A DNA stretch of 12,300 nucleotides. Source: Lachnospiraceae bacterium (lineage in GTDB: Bacteria > Bacillota > Clostridia > Lachnospirales > Lachnospiraceae). Shown piece after piece: positions 7,200 through 12,300 of this stretch (positions are counted from its first letter, which is position 1; the number at the start of each line of letters is the position of its first letter). Under the pieces are notes generated by a model. The model was not told the origin of the DNA, made no database searches, and saw nothing but the letters and a program-made list of their open reading frames with translations. A program made the translations under genes and the position numbers. The stretch is from positions 1-12,300 of the forward strand of contig CAAEHZ010000065.1 of the NCBI GenBank assembly GCA_900755865.1, given 5' to 3'.

Positions 7200-8305
7200 T
7201 CCTCTATAATCTCCTCTCCGGCAAGTGCCTGTATGCCATAATGAATAATTGCAGCCTTATCCTCCTCGCAAATATCAGTCCGCCCCCTGACTGTCCGGAT
7301 AAATTCTCCCTTTAAGGACATGTCCAGCTCATATTGGGAATAATCCACCTGATATACAGAGCTGTCCTTTACCCTGACAAAATAATAGCTGTCGGCAAAC
7401 TGAGCTTCCAGAAAATCCAGTTCCTTCTCGCTCTGCACATCTACCTTTCCCGTCAGTTCAAACTTTATCAGGCTTCTGGAAGAATGACCCGCTTTTCTTT
7501 CCTGCTCCTGCATCCTCTGTAAAATATCCATTGTCGTTCCACAGCCCGTAATATCCACCGGAATTGCATACAGATTGCGGGATGCAAAGGGAATAAACTG
7601 CTGCTCTATTTTCCCTGTACTTTCCTCGATATCCAGCACCACAAAGCCATGCTCCCCGCACTCATCAAAACCTCTTCCCTCCAGACAGCCCGGATAACAA
7701 TATACCCCCCTGCCGTCCAGTCTTTCCAGCTTATAAGAATGGATATGCCCCAGTGCCAGATAATCAATTCCCTTATTTTTCAACTCTACAAGCTGAATAA
7801 TCTCTTCCTTTTCCATTGTTCGATGCTCCGATTCCTGTCCGTGCAGCATCACCAGATTGATTTTCTGCACATCCAGCGTCAGAGTATGGTAAATTCCCAG
7901 AACGTTTTCCTCATTTAATTCCACTCCGGTAAGAACAATCTTTCCCGTGGCATCTAACGGATAGCTTGTCCAGCTCTCCCCGAAAAGGTGAAGATTTTCA
8001 GGAATCTCCTGTAAGCCTGCGGCAAAGCTGCCCTCATCATGATTCCCCTGCAAATAATAAAAGTCAATTTCCGGATGCCCGGTTATCAAATCCCGCACAA
8101 GATTCCTTGCCGTAGCAGAAACATTTCTGGTGTCAAAAAGGTCCCCCGCAATTAAAATCGCTTCTATTCCCTCCGTCCGGGCATACTCCACCATACGCCG
8201 GAAAGTATGTAAAAGCTCCGTCCGCCGCTCCTTTGCCTTTTCCTTTGAAAGATTTGCATTCATTCTGGAATCCAGATGAATATCCGCACAATGTATCAGT
8301 CGCAT
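7196..8305 (-). CDS. SbcD/YhaO-like metallophosphoesterase DNA exonuclease
   Basis: This 369-residue enzyme of the calcineurin-like (Mre11/SbcD/YhaO) family has the full metal-binding set: D8 and H10 (CADIHLD), D55 (AGDLFD), N88 and H89 (QGNHDE), H155 (MLHGQ), and H187 and H189 (LGHIHSY). The phosphoesterase core covers about residues 1-230. The remainder (about 240-369) would be the capping and ATPase-binding region, rich in charged strands and helices. The enzyme should use two Mn2+-like ions to cleave DNA ends in concert with the coupled ATPase. It starts 17 bp after the DUF1275 gene, with the purine run GGGGGTG about 13 nt upstream and GGGAA next to the ATG. The ATPase partner overlaps its stop by 4 bp. 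Length and motifs look intact. Confidence 0.92.
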   Translation of the reverse strand: MRLIHCADIHLDSRMNANLSKEKAKERRTELLHTFRRMVEYARTEGIEAILIAGDLFDTRNVSATARNLVRDLITGHPEIDFYYLQGNHDEGSFAAGLQEIPENLHLFGESWTSYPLDATGKIVLTGVELNEENVLGIYHTLTLDVQKINLVMLHGQESEHRTMEKEEIIQLVELKNKGIDYLALGHIHSYKLERLDGRGVYCYPGCLEGRGFDECGEHGFVVLDIEESTGKIEQQFIPFASRNLYAIPVDITGCGTTMDILQRMQEQERKAGHSSRSLIKFELTGKVDVQSEKELDFLEAQFADSYYFVRVKDSSVYQVDYSQYELDMSLKGEFIRTVRGRTDICEEDKAAIIHYGIQALAGEEIIEE

Positions 8306-8322
8306 TTCCCGTTTTTCACCCC

Positions 8323-9042
8323 CTAATGCCCTCTGGGCACTTTATGTAACATATCCTTTTCATAAGTTTTATCCGCAATAAACAGCCGTACAAAGGTATA
8401 GCATAAAAACGGAATACTTCCCCAGATTGCCCTTACATGGAAGAAGGTACAAAGCACCGTTGAAATTACACCGCCGATTAAAAACATTAAAATCATGGTG
8501 GCATGCATCCGCCAGCGAAGCTTTGCTTTTACATCCTTGTCCCGAATCGCCTTCACCAGATTGCTGCCTGTCTGCCGGATATGATTTGTCACAAAGGTAG
8601 TTGCCATGGGAATCCCTTCGTTTTGCCGGAAGGTATTAAACTGCATGGAGCAGATAAAATTCAGCGCCACCTGACAAATCTGGTCCGGCGCCTCCTTGGG
8701 CAGCGCCCCCAGAAGAATCACTACCGGAATTTCGATTCCCACAAGCAGGGTATCCCAGCGGATAACATTCAGCTTCTTAATCCACTTCGCCAGAATTTCC
8801 GAAACAATGGCTCCCAGAAGGTAGGCAGAAATGGGTACCAGAAGATACAATACTGTCTTCCATTCCAGCCTGCCAAGCGCCATGGAAAGCAGCACCACAT
8901 TCGCCGTCTGGGCATTGCAGAACACGCCGCCCCTTTCACAGAAGGTATATGCCCCGTAAAATCCACCAATCAGTATTAACGACCAGAAGCACCAGTGCTT
9001 CTCACATTCCAGAAAAAATTCCTTTTCTTCATTCCCGTTCAT
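8323..9042 (-). CDS. DUF1275/YoaK-like membrane protein
   Basis: From ATG 9042 this is a 239-residue membrane protein with about six hydrophobic segments. It carries two landmarks of the DUF1275 (YoaK) family: GGVFCNAQTANVV after the first helix, and an internal QFNTFRQ...IPMATTFVTNHIRQTGSNL segment. The frame is open further to 9135, but those 31 extra residues are a translation of the palindromic repeat cluster. The ATG at 9042 has AAGGAAG 7 nt upstream, so I use it. The biochemical role of the family is not established, although transport has been suggested. It appears to be the first gene of the nuclease/ATPase operon, read from the promoter at 9393-9421 through a leader of about 345 nt. 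Confidence 0.87.
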   Translation of the reverse strand: MNGNEEKEFFLECEKHWCFWSLILIGGFYGAYTFCERGGVFCNAQTANVVLLSMALGRLEWKTVLYLLVPISAYLLGAIVSEILAKWIKKLNVIRWDTLLVGIEIPVVILLGALPKEAPDQICQVALNFICSMQFNTFRQNEGIPMATTFVTNHIRQTGSNLVKAIRDKDVKAKLRWRMHATMILMFLIGGVISTVLCTFFHVRAIWGSIPFLCYTFVRLFIADKTYEKDMLHKVPRGH

Positions 9043-9156
9043 TTTACCGCTTCCTTTTCTATTTTTTCGATGGGCGTGCTTCGCACTGCCCTTTCGCAAG
9101 GCATTGTACGTGCTTCGCACTGCTCCTCTTCGCAATGCATCTCAAAAATCTTCGAT

Positions 9157-9224
9157 TTTCTCGATGTACGTGCTTCGCACTATCATACAATAAAAATTTC
9201 ATATGCCTTGTGCAAGCACGGCAT
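9157..9224. repeat. Direct repeat copy 1 (68 bp, exact)
   Basis: Identical to 9284-9351 at an offset of 127 bp. It contains a GTGC-TTC-GCAC mini-hairpin and the left arm CATACAATAAAAAT (9184-9197), but the matching right arm is absent. After GGCAT the sequence diverges (TGAGCG), so this copy is a truncated form of the full hairpin. Confidence 0.95.
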
Positions 9225-9283
9225 TGAGCGTTTTGTTGGATGACGCTGCCTGCCCCTTTCGCAATGCATCTCGAAATCAAAGA

Positions 9284-9351
9284 TTTCTCGATGTACGTGC
9301 TTCGCACTATCATACAATAAAAATTTCATATGCCTTGTGCAAGCACGGCAT
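9284..9351. repeat. Direct repeat copy 2 (68 bp, exact)
   Basis: Identical to 9157-9224. Unlike copy 1 it continues into a complementary right arm, completing the hairpin at 9311-9370. Confidence 0.95.
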
Positions 9352-9370
9352 ATGTCATTTTTATTGTATG
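9311..9370. repeat. Large near-perfect hairpin closing the repeat cluster
   Basis: CATACAATAAAAAT (9311-9324) pairs with ATTTTTATTGTATG (9357-9370). After a 2-nt mismatch, CATATGCC (9327-9334) pairs with GGCATATG (9347-9354). Inside that, GTGC (9337-9340) pairs with GCAC (9343-9346) around an AA loop, with TT bulged on one side. In total 26 base pairs form in 60 nt. No T-tract follows, so it is not a standard terminator. Confidence 0.95.
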
Positions 9371-9392
9371 GCATTGCTCATTGCCTGCGCTC

Positions 9393-9421
9393 ATTATATC
9401 AAAAACACTCCCGGGTTTCTA
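9393..9421 (-). promoter_or_regulatory. Candidate promoter of the DUF1275-nuclease operon, nested in a terminator
   Basis: On the minus strand a perfect TATAAT (9393-9398) is 17 bp from TAGAAA (9416-9421), four of six matches to the -35 consensus. The -35 box lies in the loop and stem of the terminator of the DUF438 gene, and the terminator's T-tract is in the spacer. Transcription would start near 9386, leaving a leader of about 345 nt filled by the repeat cluster. Confidence 0.55.
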
Positions 9422-9432
9422 CCTGAGAGTGT
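9401..9432 (-). terminator. Intrinsic terminator of the DUF438 gene
   Basis: On the minus strand ACACTCTCAGGT pairs with ACCCGGGAGTGT around a 4-nt loop (12 positions with one mismatch and one G-T pair), followed directly by five T. It lies about 30 bp beyond the stop codon at 9464. Confidence 0.85.
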
Positions 9433-9463
9433 CTACATTTTTCAAATCAGCTTCTTTTCACTG

Positions 9464-10672
9464 TTATTTTCCGTTTACCGTAAAATAATTTCTGGCAAAC
9501 TCCATATCCTGTACCAGTTCCAGCGTGCCAAGATATTCCTTTTCCGCATTTCGGACGGCATAATACGTCACCAGCATTTTTCTGCCATTTTTGTCCATCC
9601 AGATAGGCACCCTGTCCATGGTTCCCGCACGAAATTCCTCGATAATTCTTCTGACCTGCTGTTCAATTTTCGGAGGATGACAGGAATACACCTCCCTGCC
9701 AAGTGCCATAGACGGTCTTTTGAACACCTTTGAACCAGCATTAAAATACCTGTTCCTGTCCTGTTCGTCTACAAAAGTAATTTCCAGCGGAATGGTATTG
9801 AGCATTGCCTCCAACTGCTCTATGGTCATACTTCCTCCGCCCAGACAAATTCTTGTGTTCTTTCCATCTACTGCTTTACTCTCCTCAGAACCGTCTTTCC
9901 CCGGTTTGTCCACTTTCGTGTCATCCTGTTCCGTCCTGTTTTTCTCTGCTCTTATCCGGTCTTCCCGCTCTTTTTCCGCCGCCTCCCAGATGCTGTGTCC
10001 TACTCCGAAACATTCCCCATAATCCTTTGCATCCTGATAAATTCCATACCACTCCCGTCTTGTAAAATTCCTCACACAGTTGGGAAATAAAATTTTTTCT
10101 TCCTTATAAATCATTTCCTCCATCCGCACCAGAACCCGCTCAAATTCCTCCAGCCATTCCTCGTCCTGCTCTTTCTTTTTTGCCAGCGCCGCCAGTTCAT
10201 CCCTGATTTCATCATCAGATGTCCACATCACCGCAGAAGGACCGCTAATTCCATACTTTACCTTTAAATGCGGATATAATAAATCCCCCTTCTTTGCATA
10301 GTGGACAGAAATCTCCCGGAGCTGTGCCAGCAAATCCTGCCCTACGGCTCCCCGCTTTATGGCTTCCCTGCCTTCCGCCAACAGACCTTCCAGCTTTCTG
10401 TTTTCCCTGAGTAATGTATCCAGAGGATGCCCCTCCGAAATTTCCGTTTCCTCTTCCTCTATTTTTTCATGGAAAAGTGCAGAATGTACATCGCATAACC
10501 TCTGCACCTCCTGCCAGGGAGTTCCTTCCTTTAAAAGCGCCTGCTCTGCCAACAGGATTTCTCCCGCATCCACTCCCTGAAACTCCTTTACAAAATCAGC
10601 CCGGACGCTCTCCAGTGCTTCGCCTTCTCCCAAACGCTCCAAATATGCTTTTATCTGCTCCTTACGATTCAT
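9464..10672 (-). CDS. DUF438 - hemerythrin-like - PAS domain protein
   Basis: This 402-residue soluble protein has three parts. Residues 1-70 are the helical DUF438 domain (RKEQIKAYLERLGEG...QRLCDVHSALF). Residues about 80-215 are a hemerythrin-like HHE bundle (GHPLDTLLRENRKLE; ISVHYAKKGDLLYPHL; MIYKEEKILFP) with candidate iron ligands H82, H124, H135 and E191/E192. A charged linker (about 230-275) joins these to a C-terminal PAS domain (about 283-395, containing EITFVDEQDRNRYFN and ending LGTLELVQDM). The order is typical of DUF438 proteins in anaerobic Firmicutes and suggests sensing of oxygen, NO or redox state through iron and a PAS ligand. No output domain is present, so its target is unknown. 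It has a strong ribosome site (AAGGAGG, 8 nt) and its own terminator. No convincing promoter is visible in the short gap upstream. Confidence 0.9.
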   Translation of the reverse strand: MNRKEQIKAYLERLGEGEALESVRADFVKEFQGVDAGEILLAEQALLKEGTPWQEVQRLCDVHSALFHEKIEEEETEISEGHPLDTLLRENRKLEGLLAEGREAIKRGAVGQDLLAQLREISVHYAKKGDLLYPHLKVKYGISGPSAVMWTSDDEIRDELAALAKKKEQDEEWLEEFERVLVRMEEMIYKEEKILFPNCVRNFTRREWYGIYQDAKDYGECFGVGHSIWEAAEKEREDRIRAEKNRTEQDDTKVDKPGKDGSEESKAVDGKNTRICLGGGSMTIEQLEAMLNTIPLEITFVDEQDRNRYFNAGSKVFKRPSMALGREVYSCHPPKIEQQVRRIIEEFRAGTMDRVPIWMDKNGRKMLVTYYAVRNAEKEYLGTLELVQDMEFARNYFTVNGK

Positions 10673-10722
10673 TTACCCAACCTCCTTCTAAGCTAGTTTT
10701 CCTTCTTTTTCACCGGCTATAC

Positions 10723-10753
10723 AAAAAGGGAACCCGAAAATTTTCAGATTCCC
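10723..10753 (-). terminator. Intrinsic terminator of the nitroreductase gene
   Basis: On the minus strand GGGAATCTGAAA pairs with TTTCGGGTTCCC (with G-T pairs) in a 26-nt hairpin, followed by TTTTT. It lies 14 bp after the nitroreductase stop and between that gene and the DUF438 gene. Confidence 0.8.
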
Positions 10754-10767
10754 CTGTTTTCTCAATT

Positions 10768-11295
10768 CTATTTCACATAAAACACTCTGTTTTCCTTTCT
10801 GGGGGCTGCTTTCGGATATTCCCCATCTACATAACCCAGCGCACAGTGTCCAATTCCCTCATATTCTCCCTCTATTCCGAGAGATTTCAAAAGCTCCTTC
10901 CCCCAGGGTGTTTCAAATTCTTCCTTTGCCCGGTGAATCCAACAGCTTCCAATCCCAAGGTCATGTGCCGCCAGCATCAGATTTCCCATAACAAGACTTC
11001 CGTCGTACACCCGGTTCGGCCAGTCTTTTTTTGCCAGAACAATTATCATAGCAGGCGCACCATAGAAAGGGTCTGTTCCTTCCTTTCCGCCCATGACCTC
11101 GCAGTTTTTCCTTGAAATCTCATCCCGAAGCTTCTTATCTGTCACCTGAATCATTATGGTATTCTGCTGCCCCATCCCACTTGCAGCATAAAGCCCTGCT
11201 TCGATAATTTTATCCAGAATCTCCTGCGGGATACTGTCCGGTTTATATTTGCGGATACTTCTTCTTTCCTTTATTTCCTGTAATACTTCACTCAT
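10768..11295 (-). CDS. Nitroreductase family FMN oxidoreductase
   Basis: From ATG 11295 this is a 175-residue flavoenzyme of the nitroreductase fold. R11, R12, S13 and R15 in ERRSIRKYK form the usual FMN-phosphate contact. ASGMGQQN (about 38-45) matches the family's second FMN loop. YDGSLVMGNLMLAAHDLGIGSCWIH (about 97-121) is the conserved core helix and strand, and GIGHCALGY closes the fold. Such enzymes use NAD(P)H to reduce nitro groups, quinones or flavins; the true substrate is not readable. The frame extends to 11406, but AAAGGAGG lies 7 nt upstream of 11295 and the extension has no family sequence. It is a monocistronic unit with a good terminator, next to a candidate redox sensor (DUF438 protein). 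Confidence 0.9.
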   Translation of the reverse strand: MSEVLQEIKERRSIRKYKPDSIPQEILDKIIEAGLYAASGMGQQNTIMIQVTDKKLRDEISRKNCEVMGGKEGTDPFYGAPAMIIVLAKKDWPNRVYDGSLVMGNLMLAAHDLGIGSCWIHRAKEEFETPWGKELLKSLGIEGEYEGIGHCALGYVDGEYPKAAPRKENRVFYVK

Positions 11296-11361
11296 GGCAC
11301 ATCCTCCTTTAATAAGCTTTTCTCTATATAAATGACTTAGTAACCATATTTTTTCTCTTGT

Positions 11362-11390
11362 ATCATACCCTCTTTTCTTCCAAAAAGAAA
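11362..11390 (-). promoter_or_regulatory. Possible promoter of the nitroreductase gene
   Basis: TATGAT (11362-11367, minus strand) has a weak TTTCTT -35 (11385-11390) at 17 bp. A perfect TTGACA (11401-11406) is too far upstream to pair with it. Transcription would start near 11355, about 60 nt before the ATG. Weak evidence. Confidence 0.25.
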
Positions 11391-11406
11391 GTATCTTTGC
11401 TGTCAA

Positions 11407-11435
11407 TTGTGCAAAACAACTCTATATGTTAAAAT
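11407..11435 (+). promoter_or_regulatory. Candidate promoter of the HEPN-like gene
   Basis: TAAAAT (11430-11435) is preceded by TG-T, an extended -10, with TTGTGC (11407-11412, three of six matches) 17 bp upstream. The predicted transcript start (about 11441) leaves a leader of roughly 27 nt before the ATG. It is divergent from the nitroreductase. Confidence 0.4.
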
Positions 11436-11467
11436 AAAATCATAAAATAAATACTTTGGAGACTTTT

Positions 11468-11950
11468 ATGAATACTATTAATTATCTCTTTTTTGAAGAA
11501 TATAAAAGACTTTCTATTCTTTGTAATGATATATATAATTCCCAAACCGGTCTTACTGACTATATCAATGATTTGAAATCCATTTCCAGTTCTCTGTCGC
11601 CACAATATGCCTCTGATTTAAAAATGCTTATACATCTACGTTCTATCCGGAATCAGCTTGCCCATCAGGAAGGTGCTTTTGAAGAACCCCTTTGCGCACA
11701 AAATGATATTGAATATATACAGACTTTCTATAACTGCATTCTTACACAAACAGACCCGCTTGCCGTTATACAAAGGCAAAAAAATCTATCTAAAAAATCT
11801 GTTTCCAAGAAAGTTATAGAACCTGCCTCCCCAATACCACAACCCGTTCCGACTAAAAAGACCATAAGCACTTTTTCTTTTATAACTGCTGTTATTATTG
11901 CAACTCTGCTTATCCTTTTTTGCATTACAGTTTTGATATCTATATTCTAA
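11468..11950 (+). CDS. HEPN-like protein with C-terminal membrane anchor
   Basis: From ATG 11468 (GGAG 6 nt upstream; an in-frame TTG at 11456 is less likely) this is a 160-residue protein. The N-terminal helical domain (about 1-95) carries LRSIRNQLAHQEG with R61-N62-x-x-A-H66, the R-x4-H pattern of HEPN domains, several of which are ribonucleases. Next come a Lys-rich stretch, a Pro-rich linker (about 117-129, PASPIPQPVPTK) and one hydrophobic segment (about 136-159) that runs to the last residue, so it is a tail-anchored protein with the domain in the cytoplasm. The first ~100 residues resemble a Lachnospiraceae family I remember as DUF6548 (not verified). The gene is clearly more AT-rich than its neighbours, which may point to transfer. 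No toxin-antitoxin partner gene is visible. Confidence 0.75.
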   Translation: MNTINYLFFEEYKRLSILCNDIYNSQTGLTDYINDLKSISSSLSPQYASDLKMLIHLRSIRNQLAHQEGAFEEPLCAQNDIEYIQTFYNCILTQTDPLAVIQRQKNLSKKSVSKKVIEPASPIPQPVPTKKTISTFSFITAVIIATLLILFCITVLISIF

Positions 11951-11990
11951 ATTTAGTAGACTGACATTTTCCTTTTGCAAAAGATTCTCC

Positions 11991-12020
11991 TTGCATTTTA
12001 TCATATCTGTATGTTATACT
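11991..12020 (+). promoter_or_regulatory. Promoter for the right-edge transcript
   Basis: TTGCAT (11991-11996) and TATACT (12015-12020) are 18 bp apart, and TG-T precedes the -10 box. The match is as good as that of the operon promoter at 2275-2304. Transcription would start near 12027, inside the palindrome at 12021-12041. Confidence 0.65.
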
Positions 12021-12041
12021 TTGTAAAAGCATATTTTACAA
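12021..12041. promoter_or_regulatory. Palindrome TTGTAAAA-gcata-TTTTACAA over the start site, possible operator
   Basis: Two perfect 8-bp arms (12021-12028, 12034-12041) flank a 5-nt centre, directly after the -10 box. A repressor bound here would cover the transcript start. The inner TGTAAA/TTTACA arms are the same as at 2417-2431. Because transcription should begin inside the left arm, a DNA site is more likely than an RNA hairpin. Confidence 0.5.
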
Positions 12042-12300
12042 ATCTTTTAAACATTTATGACGTAGAGGAATCTATATCTCAAGGTTGCAGGCTACTTTTC
12101 ATCTGCATACTTCTTTCGTATCTATGCTTTTGTTACCCTTTTATGAACTGAAAAAAGCAGGAGATGCGGGGAAGTCCCATAGAAATTTAGAGATGTGGGA
12201 TTGATTTTATCGCCTTGTTTCTCCTGTCCAGTCACCGGCAGCCACCTTATGTATTTGTCTGTACGCTTTATAAGCTGGCGCCAACCTATCAGGAGGAATC
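12027..12300 (+). ncRNA. Candidate structured RNA or long leader (runs off right edge)
   Basis: No credible coding frame is seen here, but several stems form in order: TAGA-GGAA-TCTA (12063-12074, GNRA-type loop); TGCAG/CTGCA (12086-12090, 12103-12107); TGCTTTT/AAAAGCA (12125-12131, 12153-12159); CAGGAGA/TCTCCTG (12158-12164, 12220-12226) enclosing TCCCATA/TGTGGGA (12175-12181, 12194-12200); and GCCACCTTAT/ATAAGCTGGC (12241-12250, 12270-12279, one mismatch). The third and fourth share two bases and would compete slightly. The sequence is less AT-rich than its surroundings. It may be a stand-alone RNA or the leader of a gene beyond the window. I could not match it to any riboswitch, 6S, SRP, RNase P or tmRNA consensus I know. 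Confidence 0.5.

Larger units (their letters stand above)
9076..9370. repeat. Palindromic repeat cluster in the DUF1275-operon leader
   Basis: This stretch holds no gene. It is built from duplicated and palindromic units: a 68-bp exact direct repeat, four copies of the mini-hairpin GTGC-TTC-GCAC (9076-9086, 9110-9120, 9170-9180, 9297-9307), and a degenerate short unit at about 9087-9120. It ends in a large hairpin (9311-9370). The body of the unit (about 9121-9224 and 9251-9351) also shares the preceding CGCAATGCATCTC. The cluster is a composite of REP- or MITE-like units, transcribed if the promoter at 9393-9421 is real. Open frames here only translate the repeats. Confidence 0.85.

Noticed and set aside
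9043..9135. 31-residue N-terminal extension of the DUF1275 protein
   Set aside because: The extra codons fall in the repeat cluster and the Shine-Dalgarno site (AAGGAAG) is placed for the ATG at 9042.
9076..9370. CRISPR array
   Set aside because: The repeated units are long and palindromic, with irregular spacing and no set of unique spacers of even length; no cas genes are nearby.
9059..9374. Small minus-strand frames encoding repeated peptides such as RHMKFLLYDSAKHVHRE
   Set aside because: They are translations of the palindromic repeat units; the peptide repeats only because the DNA does, and no ribosome site fits.
11401..11406. Perfect TTGACA on the minus strand as -35 of the nitroreductase gene
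   Set aside because: No acceptable -10 lies 15-19 bp downstream; the nearest TATGAT is over 30 bp away.
11296..11406. 37-codon N-terminal extension of the nitroreductase
   Set aside because: The family sequence begins at MSEVLQEIKERRSIRKY and AAAGGAGG is correctly spaced for that ATG.
11951..11990. Terminator after the HEPN-like gene (CTAAATTTAG, CTTTTGCAAAAG)
   Set aside because: Both palindromes are short and AT-rich with no following T-tract, so neither is convincing.
12140..12235. Cobalamin riboswitch (GGGGAAG, CAGGAGA-like words)
   Set aside because: The conserved blocks are not in the right order or context, and the CAGGAGA stretch pairs in a local stem instead.

Overview
The window reads as chromosomal DNA of a low-to-moderate GC anaerobic Firmicute, most likely a Lachnospiraceae (Clostridia) member. 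The basis is purine-rich Shine-Dalgarno sites, close-packed operons, and protein types typical of that group: a DUF438/hemerythrin/PAS protein, a small nitroreductase, a YhaO/YhaN-type nuclease pair, and zinc-ribbon membrane proteins. The genus cannot be fixed by eye. No phage, transposase, CRISPR array, rRNA or tRNA is seen.

Layout. (1) 1-69: the first 23 codons of a minus-strand lipoprotein, with a promoter at 143-170. (2) 244-2224, minus: a three-gene operon of related single-pass membrane proteins, two with an N-terminal Cys4 zinc ribbon, driven by a good promoter (2275-2304) that also fixes the first start codon. (3) 2449-3795, plus: a MATE efflux transporter. Its leader holds an imperfect hairpin (2383-2412) and a TGTAAA/TTTACA palindrome (2417-2431). 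(4) 3778-9042, minus: a probable five-gene operon of a DUF1275/YoaK-like membrane protein, a metallophosphoesterase nuclease, a coiled-coil ATPase with a membrane-spanning hinge, a Dabb-domain protein and an unknown 121-aa protein. Its candidate promoter (9393-9421) sits inside the terminator of the next gene upstream, so the leader is about 345 nt and carries a duplicated palindromic repeat (9076-9370). (5) 9464-10672 and 10768-11295, minus: a DUF438-hemerythrin-PAS protein and a nitroreductase, each with its own intrinsic terminator. (6) 11468-11950, plus: an AT-rich gene for a HEPN-like protein with a C-terminal membrane anchor. (7) 11991-12300, plus: a strong promoter followed by at least 270 nt with no credible gene but several nested stems, a candidate structured RNA running off the window.

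How the parts fit. The nuclease and ATPase are translationally coupled (ATGA overlap) and resemble SbcD/SbcC or YhaO/YhaN DNA-processing complexes. The downstream Dabb and 121-aa genes are tightly packed with them and may be accessory. The most original material is the structured RNA candidate at the right edge, the three-paralog zinc-ribbon membrane operon, the palindromic repeat cluster in the YoaK-operon leader, and the tail-anchored HEPN-like protein.
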